Counted from the first letter of the stretch, positions 1 through 9,934 are shown. The stretch is 64,000 nucleotides of DNA from HXMU1420-13 sp024742815 (GCA_024742815.1 JANSXX010000001.1:248001-312000), one strand, 5' to 3'. Translations and numbers: made by a program. The notes: a model not told the origin generated them from the letters alone.

Positions 1-2026
1 CAACTCCCAATAATTCCATTGAAGTGGCATTTTCGTTACGTACCTCACGAAAGGTGTCCCAAACATAAGTTACACTATCGGTTGGTAGTACTTCGCCAAA
101 TTCGTTTACAAAGTTCCCGGTTTCTTCGCGGTTGATTTTATTGGAGTAATGCAGCCAGAATGTGTAGAATTCAAATGAATAATTATCCGAATTATACTTG
201 GTTCCAATATCAAGATTTCTCGATGTTTCTGGTCGTAGCTCTGTGTTAGGCGTTTGGAACTGGTCGCCTCTTCGAGTACCAATCTCAGCTAAATCTGAAA
301 CATTAGGTGCCCGAAACCCGGTTGACAGATTACTTACTAATGCGAGATCATCTGTTAAGTTAAAGCTCAAACCCAATGCATGTGTGAATTGACCAAATGA
401 GTCGGAATATGGATCAAATTTTCGATTGGTGTTTACACCTTCGAATGGGATTGAGGCATAAGCTTGTGAATACCGAACACCATACTCAATGCTAAACCGA
501 TTCCAAGGCGCGTAATCTACTTGGGCAAAAATACCTGCAAGTAAATATTCCGATCCATCAGGATATCTTGGTAAACGTTGCTCACCAAAGTTTGAGGTGC
601 GCTCACTATTTACGCGGTCGAATGATAAATCGCCACCCCATTTTAAATACAAATCGGGGGTTATTCGAGATAGTACATCCACCGAGGTGAGAAATTGATT
701 GCTGGTACTGCGATCATAATTGGTGGTATCAGAAATAGAAAAAGAATAGTCACGATCTTCTTGAATAATTGAAAAAGCAGGTGGGTTTCTGAAATCAAAA
801 TCCTGTTGCTTGCGAAAATCTTTTAGTCTAAAAAAACCTGCTTTAATTCCAACATTTTGAAAGGCTGATTTATTGGTAGTTAACCGGTATTCTGCTGTAT
901 TACCCCAAAACACCAATGGCGAAGTATTAGAGTAGTAACCATTTCGTGGTCGTATTCCGTCATCTGCATTTTCGATACTGTAGCCTAGAGTTGTGCGATC
1001 GATGCGTGGCGCATCCGGTATGCGCCCATTGTAACTTATTAATGCTAGGTTCGAGCGATCTGAAAGCTTAATATTCGAAGAAATTTGATAGGATTTAAAC
1101 TGATAGTCAGCATTTGAGAGGGTTTCATCATACGGAAACCAAAGTGCTTCATTCGATTGATCACTCATGTTGTAGTAATCATAATCACGAAAGCTACCGC
1201 CTGCGAAAAGTGTAAATGTTGGCCCCTGGTAAGCTAACTTCCCGTGAATACTCTTTTCACCATTTCCATCAAAGTTCAAAAAGGATGCAACCTCACCGGT
1301 AATTTCTTTTTCTACCGAAAACTTTTTTACTATTGGTGAAATATTTACACCACCCGAAAGTGCATCGCTTCCGTAATACACCGAAACCGGTCCACGATAA
1401 ACATCCAACTTGCTGATCAGAAATGGATCTATTGCTCCGAAATATTGATTTTGCCCCGATCGAACAAAGCTCGGGTTCATTCTGAATCCATTAAATAAGT
1501 AGAGCACGTCTCTTCCTGCACGTCCGCGAATATATAAAGAACCTTGTCCAACACTTGTTTGTTGAACAAAAACACCTGTTTCTGCCCGCAATAGTTCTAC
1601 TGCAGTTGTAACAGATTTATAAGATAATTGCTCGATGCTAACCGTACTTCGGGCAATAGGCGAAGATTTTGTAATAGGGTTTATTGTACGATCGGGCATC
1701 ACAACAATTTCTTCGAGGCTCATAATGGACGGCTTCAAATAAATGGTCAAACTAGAGTCAGGCTCGCTGTAAAAATGTTCAACAGCTTCGTACCCTAAGG
1801 CCGAAAAAGTTATTCTCACCGGATAAATTGACCAGTCGATAAAGAAAGAGCCATCCTCTAAACTGCTTGTACCTTGGTTGTGTTCTGGTAGGCTAATGTT
1901 AACGTCGGGAATGGGTTGTAAAGATTCCGAGTTAATAATGATACCACCAATCTGCGAATAAGCCGTAGGTGAGAGTGTTAATGCGAGAAGTAAAACAAGT
2001 AAAAAGCGTTGTAACACTGTTATCAT
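1..2026 (-). CDS. TonB-dependent receptor, C-terminus cut by window edge
   Basis: Outer-membrane TonB-dependent transporter. The reading frame is open from an ATG at 2026 to the left edge, about 675 codons, so the end of the barrel is missing. A signal peptide (about residues 1-25, ending AYSQ) is followed by a carboxypeptidase-like regulatory domain (residues 26-105), then a plug domain with a typical RGRAGRDVLYLFNGFRMN segment, then a barrel of alternating aromatic strands. The plug wording resembles receptors of the haemin/colicin/vitamin B12 group, but the substrate cannot be told. It is divergent from the lytic transglycosylase at 2198. The 171 bp between them should hold both promoters; I see no clear operator there. 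Confidence 0.9.
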   Translation of the reverse strand, partial: MITVLQRFLLVLLLALTLSPTAYSQIGGIIINSESLQPIPDVNISLPEHNQGTSSLEDGSFFIDWSIYPVRITFSALGYEAVEHFYSEPDSSLTIYLKPSIMSLEEIVVMPDRTINPITKSSPIARSTVSIEQLSYKSVTTAVELLRAETGVFVQQTSVGQGSLYIRGRAGRDVLYLFNGFRMNPSFVRSGQNQYFGAIDPFLISKLDVYRGPVSVYYGSDALSGGVNISPIVKKFSVEKEITGEVASFLNFDGNGEKSIHGKLAYQGPTFTLFAGGSFRDYDYYNMSDQSNEALWFPYDETLSNADYQFKSYQISSNIKLSDRSNLALISYNGRIPDAPRIDRTTLGYSIENADDGIRPRNGYYSNTSPLVFWGNTAEYRLTTNKSAFQNVGIKAGFFRLKDFRKQQDFDFRNPPAFSIIQEDRDYSFSISDTTNYDRSTSNQFLTSVDVLSRITPDLYLKWGGDLSFDRVNSERTSNFGEQRLPRYPDGSEYLLAGIFAQVDYAPWNRFSIEYGVRYSQAYASIPFEGVNTNRKFDPYSDSFGQFTHALGLSFNLTDDLALVSNLSTGFRAPNVSDLAEIGTRRGDQFQTPNTELRPETSRNLDIGTKYNSDNYSFEFYTFWLHYSNKINREETGNFVNEFGEVLPTDSVTYVWDTFREVRNENATSMELLGV

Positions 2027-2197
2027 GTAGTGTATTAAATACTTGATTTAATTGTGGATGATATTTATGATTCAGATTTGAAGTTTTTAATGAATTACTA
2101 AAAACTCCAAAAAACCCGTAAACTAGGGTCGTATTTAACGTATGTAAGGGGAAGATAATTTTATTTCAATTTAAACGGAGAGTCGAAAAAGAAAGCC

Positions 2198-3709
2198 ATG
2201 AAAACTTTACAAGATATATTATCTGTTAGAAAGGTTAGCATTGGGTTATTGGCGTTCGGAATAGCATTATCTGTATCATGCACAAGTGAACCTAAAAACG
2301 AGACATCAAGTAATAATGCTCTGCTGGATGCTTCTATTGGCGAGCCGGTACAACGCGATTTCGCCGAAATTAAACGAAGCGGTGTATTACGTATGATTAC
2401 CAGCTACAGCTCCGGAGCATATTTTTTACACCGGGGAATACAAGTTGGTTTTGAATATGAATTAGTCCGCGAATTTGCTAAAAAAAATGACCTTGCCTTA
2501 GAAGTTGTAATTCCTGCGCCCGACGAAAGCCCATTCGATTTATTATACAAAGGCGAAGGTGATTTGATTGCTGCCAACTATACCATTACGGAAGAACGTT
2601 CAGAAATTGTCGATTTTACTCGACCATACAACTTGGTTAATCAAATGGTTGTGGTTTCGGAAGGATTGGGAGTAGAACCGGAAAGTATTAGCGAGCTGGA
2701 AGGAATCCCCATAACCATTCGAAGAAACAGTTCATATTTTCAATCGTTGGAAGCGCTGCGCCAGCAAGGGTTTAATTTGCAGATCAATCTGGTGAATGAG
2801 GATATGGATACGGAAGCTCTTCTCTTTCAAGTAGCAAACGGAACCATTGCTGCAACTATAGCAGACGACAATATTTTCTACGCAACAAACAAGTACATGT
2901 CGGGAATGATTGCCGGTCCCCAAATCGCCAAAAGAGATGAAATTGCATGGGCGATTCGTCCCAATTCAGAAGATTTGAAAACAAAAATGAATCAATTCTT
3001 GAAGGGTCATTTTCGATACGATGAAAACGGAATTCCCAAAAGATCTGCTTTTTTAAATGTTCTCAGAAAGAAATATTACGAAGGCAGTTCTCAGATCGCA
3101 GAATATTTTAATCCCGAATTAGAGCAAGGCCCAATAGGAATTATTTCCCCATACGATAGCCTGTTTCAAACTATAGCAGCTGAGTTTGATTTAGATTGGT
3201 TGATGTTAACCGCAATTGCAGCTCAAGAATCGAAATTTGATCCAACTTCGGTTAGTTGGGCAGGCGCTGTTGGATTGATGCAAGTTCTTCCACGTTTTTC
3301 TGATATTCCTGAGGATTCGTTATTTATACCAGAAATAAATGCACGGGAAGGGGCACGCATCATTAAAGAACATCTCGACCATTACTCCTACATGGATTCC
3401 ACCAATCAATGGCAATTTGCTTTAGCAACTTACAACGCCGGAATGGGACATTTGGCAGATGCACGACGTTTAACCATTGATCAGAATAAAAACCCGAATG
3501 AATGGAATGAGATTTCCGGGTCACTATTAAAATTAATGCAACGAAGATATTATCAAAATGCCCGTTACGGCTTTTGCAGAGGAATAGAAACCGTGCGATA
3601 TGTGAACGAGATCATGAATCGGTACGATACCTATGAAGCAATTTTGGCTATGAATGAATTTCGTACGAATGGTATCCCCGGTATTATGGGAATTAAAACG
3701 CTTAATTAA
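2198..3709 (+). CDS. MltF-like lipoprotein lytic transglycosylase with solute-binding domain
   Basis: Predicted membrane-bound lytic murein transglycosylase that cleaves peptidoglycan glycan strands. The 503-residue product starts with a lipoprotein signal (lipobox SVSC near residue 28). Residues about 50-290 form a periplasmic solute-binding (SBP_bac_3) domain. The C-terminal SLT domain from about residue 325 carries the catalytic glutamate in AIAAQESKFDP and the GLMQVLP and ATYNAG motifs. This two-domain arrangement and length match MltF. Its last 8 bases overlap, tail to tail, the end of the SpoIIE-type phosphatase on the other strand. Confidence 0.92.
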   Translation: MKTLQDILSVRKVSIGLLAFGIALSVSCTSEPKNETSSNNALLDASIGEPVQRDFAEIKRSGVLRMITSYSSGAYFLHRGIQVGFEYELVREFAKKNDLALEVVIPAPDESPFDLLYKGEGDLIAANYTITEERSEIVDFTRPYNLVNQMVVVSEGLGVEPESISELEGIPITIRRNSSYFQSLEALRQQGFNLQINLVNEDMDTEALLFQVANGTIAATIADDNIFYATNKYMSGMIAGPQIAKRDEIAWAIRPNSEDLKTKMNQFLKGHFRYDENGIPKRSAFLNVLRKKYYEGSSQIAEYFNPELEQGPIGIISPYDSLFQTIAAEFDLDWLMLTAIAAQESKFDPTSVSWAGAVGLMQVLPRFSDIPEDSLFIPEINAREGARIIKEHLDHYSYMDSTNQWQFALATYNAGMGHLADARRLTIDQNKNPNEWNEISGSLLKLMQRRYYQNARYGFCRGIETVRYVNEIMNRYDTYEAILAMNEFRTNGIPGIMGIKTLN

Positions 3710-5423
3710 CTTTCAGAATAATCATTGTGATATCATCGTACTGAATGTTATTCGCAAATTGATTGATATCTCTGATTATAGCTTTCATAATGCCATCAGC
3801 GCTTAAGTTTCTATGGGCATTTACGCACTCCACAAGTCGATGCTCCTCGTATTCTTCGGTTTGATCCGGGTTCATTGCTTCAGTAACCCCATCCGTAAAG
3901 AAGACAATTAAATCCCCACTCTCGATGGAATACTCAGCACTGCTATAAGGCACAAAAGTTGGGACAGCACCTAAAATTACCCCACCATCTTCCAATAAAA
4001 TTGGTTCGTCGGAGTCTTTTTTAAAAACCATGGGAGGATTGTGCCCGGCATTAGTGTACTTGAAAGTTTTCCCATCCTCTGTGATCTTACCCCAGAAAAA
4101 GGTGATGAATTTATCGGGCGGTGTATTTTCGTAAATGATGTCGTTGATACGCCCCGTTGCTTCTTCAAGCGTTACATCGAGCGGAGCAAGGGCATGTAAC
4201 ATTGATTGAAGATTGGCCATCAATAGCGACGCAGGTATTCCTTTTCCGGTAACATCGGCTATAGCAAGGAGATGTCCATTATCATTTAATTTAAGCACAT
4301 CAAAATAATCGCCACCTACCTGCCGAGACGATACATTTACTGCCGCAATTTCCATTCCCGGTATTTTGGGAATTGGGCTAGGTAATAATCCTTCCTGAAT
4401 GGTTTTTGCGAGGTTTAATTCTTCCTCTAAACGCTTTTTTACGATCTGTTCTTCAAGTAAAAGCGTTTTTTGGATGGTTAGTAAAGCTAAGTTCCCAAGC
4501 GATTGCAGAAAGTTGATTTCTGCATCACCGTAGCCTTCCATTGTAGCCCGAGGACCAACTCCAACCACACCAATTTTCTCGTTTTGGAAGCGTAAACCGA
4601 TTAGCAACTCAATGTTATTCTCAGCTAAGAATGCACAATTTTTGATGTCATCAGTTCTAGCTATATCATCGAGTGCGAATAATTCATCCAAATCTTTGTT
4701 CGATGGCGGTTCTTTAATTCCACTGATGGAAATAATTGATCTTTTACCGTCAATATCGAGAGCAAAAAAGAAAGTTCGGATAAGCATTTGCCCAAGCATG
4801 GCAAATTTAAAAACACGTGCTATTTCGTCCCGATCTACCATCATGTTGAAATCCTTACTCAATTCGAGCAGGGTGTTCAAATCGTGTACTTTACGGTCAA
4901 GTCTTCGGTTGATATGCCGAAGCTCTTTAAACATCCGGGAGTTCGCAATGGCTACCGAAGAGATTATGCTCAGGCTTTCAATAAATTCAATTTCATGATC
5001 GGTAATTGCCGTTTTATTCCCTTTTGGTCCGAGGCATAGAAAGCCTAAATGATGGTTGCTTGTTTTTAAGTTGAACAAAGCACTTTCTCTTTCGATGCCA
5101 ATTGCATCAAAAACGGCGGCATATTTTTCACCGTGAATTACAGAAGTATCTAGGAGCTTTTGATCAAATTCTGCGCTTAGTTCAGAACCTTCTGCCAACC
5201 AGTTTCGCCCTTTCGATTTGGAAACCAGGTAGGAAGCGTCTCCCGGTTTATGAATCAGAATCATGCCTTTGGGAACCAGTAATTTTCCCATCGTGATGAG
5301 TAGCAGGTTATTTAGAACAAAATCAGGATCCTGCGATTCAATCAGTAACCGACTTGTTTCGAGCAAGGTGCGTAGTTCGAACCGGCTCCGGCGCTCATCA
5401 TTGGAAAGAGGGGAATTGCTCAT
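3702..5423 (-). CDS. GAF-domain PP2C/SpoIIE-type serine phosphatase (RsbU-like)
   Basis: Predicted Mn-dependent protein serine phosphatase of a partner-switching pathway. The 573-residue product has one or two GAF-like sensory regions (about residues 15-165 and 185-325), a short coiled linker (LEEELNLAKTIQEGLLP, the usual signature before SpoIIE domains), and a C-terminal PP2C SpoIIE domain. Motifs seen are GGDYFDV, ADVTGKGIPASLLMA, TNAGHNPP, FFTDGVTEA and YDDITMIIL, so the metal-binding aspartates are intact. It lies 6 bp downstream of the RsbW-like kinase gene and is probably cotranscribed. By family knowledge it would dephosphorylate the STAS protein encoded at 5860-6201. No transmembrane segment is evident, so it should be cytosolic. 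Confidence 0.92.
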   Translation of the reverse strand: MSNSPLSNDERRSRFELRTLLETSRLLIESQDPDFVLNNLLLITMGKLLVPKGMILIHKPGDASYLVSKSKGRNWLAEGSELSAEFDQKLLDTSVIHGEKYAAVFDAIGIERESALFNLKTSNHHLGFLCLGPKGNKTAITDHEIEFIESLSIISSVAIANSRMFKELRHINRRLDRKVHDLNTLLELSKDFNMMVDRDEIARVFKFAMLGQMLIRTFFFALDIDGKRSIISISGIKEPPSNKDLDELFALDDIARTDDIKNCAFLAENNIELLIGLRFQNEKIGVVGVGPRATMEGYGDAEINFLQSLGNLALLTIQKTLLLEEQIVKKRLEEELNLAKTIQEGLLPSPIPKIPGMEIAAVNVSSRQVGGDYFDVLKLNDNGHLLAIADVTGKGIPASLLMANLQSMLHALAPLDVTLEEATGRINDIIYENTPPDKFITFFWGKITEDGKTFKYTNAGHNPPMVFKKDSDEPILLEDGGVILGAVPTFVPYSSAEYSIESGDLIVFFTDGVTEAMNPDQTEEYEEHRLVECVNAHRNLSADGIMKAIIRDINQFANNIQYDDITMIILKVN

Positions 5424-5429
5424 GGGATC

Positions 5430-5849
5430 TCAAAGGTGTTTAACCATTCTGATCTCATTCAGAGTGCCTTTACGGTTATATTGCACCTGATCCATCAGCT
5501 TTTGAATTAAAAACACGCCCATACCGCCACGTTGTTTATTTTTAATTCGCTTTAGGATGTCGGGAGCTTTGTATTCGTCGGGTTTAAAACTCTCTCCTTC
5601 ATCCATAATGGAAATCCACAGTTTTTTTGAATCTACACCAACTTCAATTTTAACCGGCTTAGATGGTCTGTTTTTGTAGGCATGCTTGATAATGTTGGTG
5701 AAAGCTTCATCGACAGCTAGGCGGATTTCAGAAATATCTTTTTCCGATAACCCAACATTTTGAGCGTGCTCCGCAACAAAGTCTCGTACCTCACTCAAAT
5801 GTTTGGTTGAGGAGTCGACGGAGAGTGTATATTTTTTTGTGCCTGCCAC
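5430..5849 (-). CDS. Anti-sigma regulatory factor / serine kinase (RsbW-like ATPase)
   Basis: A 139-residue single-domain GHKL ATPase. The N box reads EAFTNIIKHAYK, followed by DEGESF and the G2 loop GGMGVFLIQKLMD. In this family the kinase binds either its target (often a sigma factor) or a STAS antagonist, which it phosphorylates on serine. The gene sits 10 bp after the STAS gene and 6 bp before the phosphatase, giving the order antagonist, kinase, phosphatase. No sigma-factor gene is nearby, so the regulated target is unknown. The start at 5849 puts the N-terminal strand (KYTLSVDSSTKHLSEVRDF) in the expected place. Confidence 0.92.
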   Translation of the reverse strand: MAGTKKYTLSVDSSTKHLSEVRDFVAEHAQNVGLSEKDISEIRLAVDEAFTNIIKHAYKNRPSKPVKIEVGVDSKKLWISIMDEGESFKPDEYKAPDILKRIKNKQRGGMGVFLIQKLMDQVQYNRKGTLNEIRMVKHL

Positions 5850-5859
5850 TGCCTGTTTT

Positions 5860-6201
5860 TTAAAATGCGTTTACTGCATCGCGCTCGTCGTCTACTATGT
5901 CGTATAAAGTTGGAAATCCTAATAAATCGAAAACATTATACACCCGGTCGTTCATGTTGGATAATTTAATGTCGCCACCTAAGCCTCTAACATCTTCTAT
6001 GTATGCCATAAATACCCCGAGCCCCGCACTTGCTATATAATCGAGCTTTGCACAGTTTACAATAATCTTGATGTTTTTGGATTCTATAAGTGCTTTTAGT
6101 GAATTCTCTAATTGTGATGCGGTATGCGCATCAAGCTCTCCGCTTATATCAAGCACACTAATTTGGTCGACCTGCCGCTTTGCGATGCTGAAATTTTTCA
6201 T
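5860..6201 (-). CDS. STAS-domain anti-sigma factor antagonist
   Basis: A 113-residue single STAS domain (SpoIIAA/RsbV type). The strand DYIASAGLGVF carries the conserved serine (about residue 58) that the partner kinase phosphorylates. It is the first gene of a three-gene operon with the RsbW-like kinase and RsbU-like phosphatase. Expected role: when dephosphorylated by the phosphatase it sequesters the kinase and frees the kinase's other partner. The operon promoter should lie in 6202-6300, between this start and the terminator of the upstream SPOR gene. Confidence 0.92.
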   Translation of the reverse strand: MKNFSIAKRQVDQISVLDISGELDAHTASQLENSLKALIESKNIKIIVNCAKLDYIASAGLGVFMAYIEDVRGLGGDIKLSNMNDRVYNVFDLLGFPTLYDIVDDERDAVNAF

Positions 6202-6302
6202 TTCGCTGGTGTTAAAATGTTGTTGATGTATTGATGCGGATTATAACGTTATCCCGAGAATTAGAAAAATAAATCACGGACACGCCTTGTACGAATCAAT
6301 AA

Positions 6303-6353
6303 AAAAAAGATTCAAAAAAAATAGCCCCGCACATTTTTCGAATGTACGGGGCT
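6303..6353 (-). terminator. Rho-independent terminator of the SPOR lipoprotein gene
   Basis: Bases 6323-6329 (AGCCCCG) pair with 6347-6353 (CGGGGCT), and 6331-6335 pair with 6341-6345 around a 5-nt loop, with one mismatch at 6330/6346. On the minus strand the stem is followed by a T-rich stretch (complement of 6303-6322). It lies downstream of the gene ending at 6447 and upstream of the STAS operon, separating the two units. Confidence 0.85.
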
Positions 6354-6446
6354 GACTATTCATCAAGAGAGACGCTACTTGAGCGTATTTCAATTACGTA
6401 AATGCATGGCACAGTTACAACTATAAATTTCAAGCCCCTTAAGAGC

Positions 6447-6935
6447 TTAATTTTTAGTTGCTACCCAATAGCCGGAGTTGATTTCTGAAGAGAGTTCAAC
6501 ACCAAAATTTTCCGCTTCTGATTTGGTATTAAAGTCGCCAACGCGAACTCTAAACCATACATCGCCGGTAGATTCATCCCCAATTTTTACTACATAAGCA
6601 TTGGGGTAATTCCGATCGGCCCATTTATTTACAAAAGACTGTGCTTTTTCTTCCGATCGCCATGCCCCAACCTGTACTACAAAATTACCGTCTTCTACTA
6701 ATCCAGTAGAAGTAGATTCCGGCTCTTCCTCTACGGGCATTTCTTCGGCCTCGGCAGCATCGATGGAATCCTGCATCTGAGCCATCATTTCTGCTACTTT
6801 AGCTTGTTCTACTGCTCGCAAGGAATCTTGATAGGCTTGCAAGCGAGCTTGGCGTTCTTCTTCACTTTCACCGCAGGCCGCTAGTGAAAAGAAAAGCATC
6901 ACTAAGGATAGTGAGAAGATGTGTACGTTCTTCAT
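6447..6935 (-). CDS. SPOR-domain lipoprotein
   Basis: A 162-residue lipoprotein. The signal MKNVHIFSLSLVMLFF ends in a lipobox (LAAC). A charged, probably coiled region rich in E, A and Q spans about residues 24-80. A C-terminal SPOR domain (about residues 85-160) starts NFVVQVGAWRSEEKA and includes VWFRVRVGDF. SPOR domains bind denuded glycan at division sites, so a role in envelope maintenance or division is likely. I chose the start at 6935 because the lipoprotein signal begins there. A longer reading to 7154 adds 73 residues without a sensible signal and overlaps the divergent gene at 7092. Confidence 0.88.
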   Translation of the reverse strand: MKNVHIFSLSLVMLFFSLAACGESEEERQARLQAYQDSLRAVEQAKVAEMMAQMQDSIDAAEAEEMPVEEEPESTSTGLVEDGNFVVQVGAWRSEEKAQSFVNKWADRNYPNAYVVKIGDESTGDVWFRVRVGDFNTKSEAENFGVELSSEINSGYWVATKN

Positions 6936-7091
6936 ATTTCCGAAAATTTGTTTAATAAAGAGCTGTCTGAGACTTAATGTTAACTTACATTTTACCTTCG
7001 TGTTTAACAAATAAGGAATAGCATAGATTGCTTTGTGTAACCGAGTTATGATTACTACGTTTAAAGACTCACTTAATTTAAAAAAAGCGTT

Positions 7092-7379
7092 ATGGGAATT
7101 TTTGATTTTTTGATACTTGTGGCTATTGCCTCTATCTGTGGAGGAATTGGGCAAAGTATTGGAGGCTTTAAACTTGGAAGTGGAGGATGTTTAATGTCAG
7201 CCATTGTTGGCTTTATTGGAGCGATAATTGGGAAGTGGATTGCCGTAGAACTTGAGTTTCCGCAACTATGGACTATCACCATCGATAATCAGCCATTCCC
7301 TATCATTTGGTCGATTATTGGCGCGGCATTATTTACTGCAATTCTTGGTCTTATTTTTAACAAGGGAGATAAGCGTTGA
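7092..7379 (+). CDS. Small GlsB/YeaQ/YmgE-like membrane protein
   Basis: A 95-residue hydrophobic protein with three predicted membrane helices (about residues 5-20, 32-52 and 68-88) and glycine-rich turns (CGGIGQSIGG, GFIGAIIGKW). It ends in a short basic tail. The layout resembles the GlsB/YeaQ/YmgE transglycosylase-associated family, whose function is not well defined and is linked to stress. The 30-residue insert between helices 2 and 3 is longer than in E. coli YeaQ. It is divergent from the SPOR lipoprotein gene. Confidence 0.72.
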   Translation: MGIFDFLILVAIASICGGIGQSIGGFKLGSGGCLMSAIVGFIGAIIGKWIAVELEFPQLWTITIDNQPFPIIWSIIGAALFTAILGLIFNKGDKR

Positions 7380-7483
7380 CGCGAAGATTGGATCAGGAAA
7401 CTAAAGGCTGGTCAAATTTGGTGAAACATTTGAGCATTATTTAAGTAGTGGATGCGTTAGTTTCAACGAATTAAATCATACAC

Positions 7484-9934
7484 ATGCAACGACTTTTAGG
7501 GCTCTGTTTTACAATTGTATTGTTTACGGCTTCATCACAAGCACAAAATGTGATCACTGGAAAAGTAGTAGACGCTCAAACTCTTGAGCCATTAGCTGCT
7601 GCTCACATAATTATAAAAGACACCTACAAAGGAACCATTGCGAATGCAGATGGTGAGTTCACGCTATCAGTCTCCGAATTCCCTTCGACTATTGTTGTGC
7701 GGTATCTTGGTTACAAAACCAACGAAATCACAATTCAAGAAGGTCATCAAGATCCGCTGGATTTTTTGATGGAAGAGGCTTTTCTGGAAATGCAGGAAAT
7801 AACGGTAACCGGAGAGGATCCTGCTATTTCGATTATGAAAGAGGTGATCCGTAGGAAGCAAATCTGGAGAGAGAATCTGAAAAATTATACGGTAGATGCA
7901 TATAGCCGGCAACAATTAAAGACTGATACATCAATTGTTTCGATTACAGAAAGTATTTCGCAAGCATATTGGGATAAGGAATTAGGGAATAGAGAAATAC
8001 TTAAATCACGTCGGCAAACAGCGAATATTGAAGGAAGTGACAACTTTGCAGGAGTGAGTTATTTGCCGAATTTCTACGACGACAATCTCGAAATCGTGGA
8101 ATTTGATGTGGTTGGAGTAACGCATCCAAGAGCACTAAGTTTTTATAACTTTGAGTTGGTGAATTTCAGCAAAATCGATGATAAAGTAATTTTCGAAATT
8201 GATGTTACATCAAAAAGAAAATTGCAGCCATTATTTGAAGGAACCATATTTGTGCAAGACGAAGACTATGCGCTCGTATCAGTGCGATTGAGGCCAAATT
8301 CAGTGATTGTATTTCCGCCACCCGTTCAGGAATTTAATATGTATTACGAGCAGCAATTCAGCAATTTTGGGGGAGATTATTGGTTGCCGGTTGATTTTCG
8401 AATGGAAGGTACGGTTGAAGTTGGAGTGCCCGGACTTAGATTTCCACCAATCGGTTTTAAACAAGTTTCTAAACTCAACGATTATAAAGTAAACACTGAT
8501 ATTCCTGATTCAATTTTTACGGATCAGAATTGGTTTTCGGTTGATTCCACAACTATTGATAAAACGGATTCGCTCTTTACGGCCACTGTTGATGTAGTGC
8601 CCTTATCTAAAGTTGAATTGGAAGCTTATGATACCTTAGACAGTACTGCTACCCTAGAAAAAGCGTTCAAGCCCAAAGGTTTTTTAACCCGATTTCTCGA
8701 TTTAGATGATGAAGATGATAGCGATAGTGATGTATCAGTAAGGGTTGAAACAAATTCGGATGGAACTCAAACTACATACCGAGAGCATAAAGAGCCTTCA
8801 GTATTCGAACGATTACGCAGAAATACTTCAATAAATGCCAGGTTTAACCGAGTAGATGCATTTTTTGGTGGACTCGAGCACGAAAAGAGATACTTAGACC
8901 GGAGGTTAAGATCGCGGTTAAGAATTGGCTACAGTTTGGGGTATGAAAAGTTAAGCCATGGTGCAGATATTAGTTGGTGGCCATTATCAAATTCTCGCCG
9001 GTTAGCGCTTATAGCCGGATATAACTTCAAGACAGAAACCAGATACAATTCCGACTTATTCAATAAAGAAATATTGAGTACCATGCCTTTATTTGGCTAT
9101 TCTGATTACTTTGATTATTTCCGAATCGAAGGTGGGTTTATTGGAGGCGCTTACGCTTTAAAAGGATATAACCGATCAGTAAACGCTCGGTTCAAATATG
9201 AAGAACATTCTAGTATCGATTTTAAAACAAGTTATGATTTATTGGCTTCCAGCTTTAATCAACGTTTCAATCCTGCAGTACAAGAAGGCACGTTAAGTTC
9301 ACTTACGATTAGCTACGAATCGGGCGAAGGCGCGGAAGCTTGGGGCGTAATTGGAGCAGATAATATTAAGCTCGAGCTGGAACAATCGCTAACCGCATTT
9401 GGAAGTGATTGGGATTTTACCCGCTTTAGCATCGATATATATCGCAGATACTCTACTTTTTACCAGCGTAGATTCATCCCAAATTCGTTAGATATTCGTA
9501 TTAATGCAGGCACATTTATAGGCGAGCTACCTGTACAGAAAAATGGCGTGCTTGATGCAGCCTTGGGTTATTTTACGCCATTCGGCGCATTTCGATCAAA
9601 GCGTTATGTGCCTTACGAAGGAGCCTCTTATGCCGCGATTCATGCAGAACATAACTTCCGCTCTACACCGTTTGAGTTGCTTGGTATACCTAATGCCGCA
9701 AAAAGTGGAATAAGCTTGATAGCTTTTAGTGGTGTAGGCCAAACCTGGATGCCGGATACACAGCAACAGTTTTTCTTAAGTAATCTTGGCTACTTACCAT
9801 CTAATGCTAACTCACCACACTCAGAAGTTGGTGTCTCTATCAGCAATATCTTCAGTTTATTTAGGGTAGATCTAGCCTACCGATTGGATGAGCCGGGTTT
9901 CTATCCGGGAATTGCACTATCACGATTATTTTAA
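7484..9934 (+). CDS. DUF5686 outer-membrane protein with carboxypeptidase-like N-terminal domain
   Basis: An 816-residue secreted protein. The signal peptide (residues 1-20, ending SSQAQ) is followed by a carboxypeptidase regulatory-like beta-sandwich (about 22-105, ITGKVVDAQTLEPLAAAHI). The long remainder has the DUF5686 layout: a region around WRENLKNYTVDAYSRQQLK, an acidic stretch near residue 405 (DLDDEDDSDSDVS), and a C-terminal half that looks like a beta-barrel ending in phenylalanine (GIALSRLF), as expected for BAM insertion. The family is widespread in Bacteroidota and its function is not established. It stands alone, 104 bp after the small membrane protein. Confidence 0.85.
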   Translation: MQRLLGLCFTIVLFTASSQAQNVITGKVVDAQTLEPLAAAHIIIKDTYKGTIANADGEFTLSVSEFPSTIVVRYLGYKTNEITIQEGHQDPLDFLMEEAFLEMQEITVTGEDPAISIMKEVIRRKQIWRENLKNYTVDAYSRQQLKTDTSIVSITESISQAYWDKELGNREILKSRRQTANIEGSDNFAGVSYLPNFYDDNLEIVEFDVVGVTHPRALSFYNFELVNFSKIDDKVIFEIDVTSKRKLQPLFEGTIFVQDEDYALVSVRLRPNSVIVFPPPVQEFNMYYEQQFSNFGGDYWLPVDFRMEGTVEVGVPGLRFPPIGFKQVSKLNDYKVNTDIPDSIFTDQNWFSVDSTTIDKTDSLFTATVDVVPLSKVELEAYDTLDSTATLEKAFKPKGFLTRFLDLDDEDDSDSDVSVRVETNSDGTQTTYREHKEPSVFERLRRNTSINARFNRVDAFFGGLEHEKRYLDRRLRSRLRIGYSLGYEKLSHGADISWWPLSNSRRLALIAGYNFKTETRYNSDLFNKEILSTMPLFGYSDYFDYFRIEGGFIGGAYALKGYNRSVNARFKYEEHSSIDFKTSYDLLASSFNQRFNPAVQEGTLSSLTISYESGEGAEAWGVIGADNIKLELEQSLTAFGSDWDFTRFSIDIYRRYSTFYQRRFIPNSLDIRINAGTFIGELPVQKNGVLDAALGYFTPFGAFRSKRYVPYEGASYAAIHAEHNFRSTPFELLGIPNAAKSGISLIAFSGVGQTWMPDTQQQFFLSNLGYLPSNANSPHSEVGVSISNIFSLFRVDLAYRLDEPGFYPGIALSRLF

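Noticed and set aside
4612..5490. Several plus-strand frames opposite the phosphatase
   Set aside because: They are antisense to a clearly conserved GAF region and show no recognisable motif.
6936..7154. 73-residue upstream extension of the SPOR lipoprotein frame
   Set aside because: It has no export signal of its own, would bury the lipoprotein signal, and overlaps the divergent gene at 7092.
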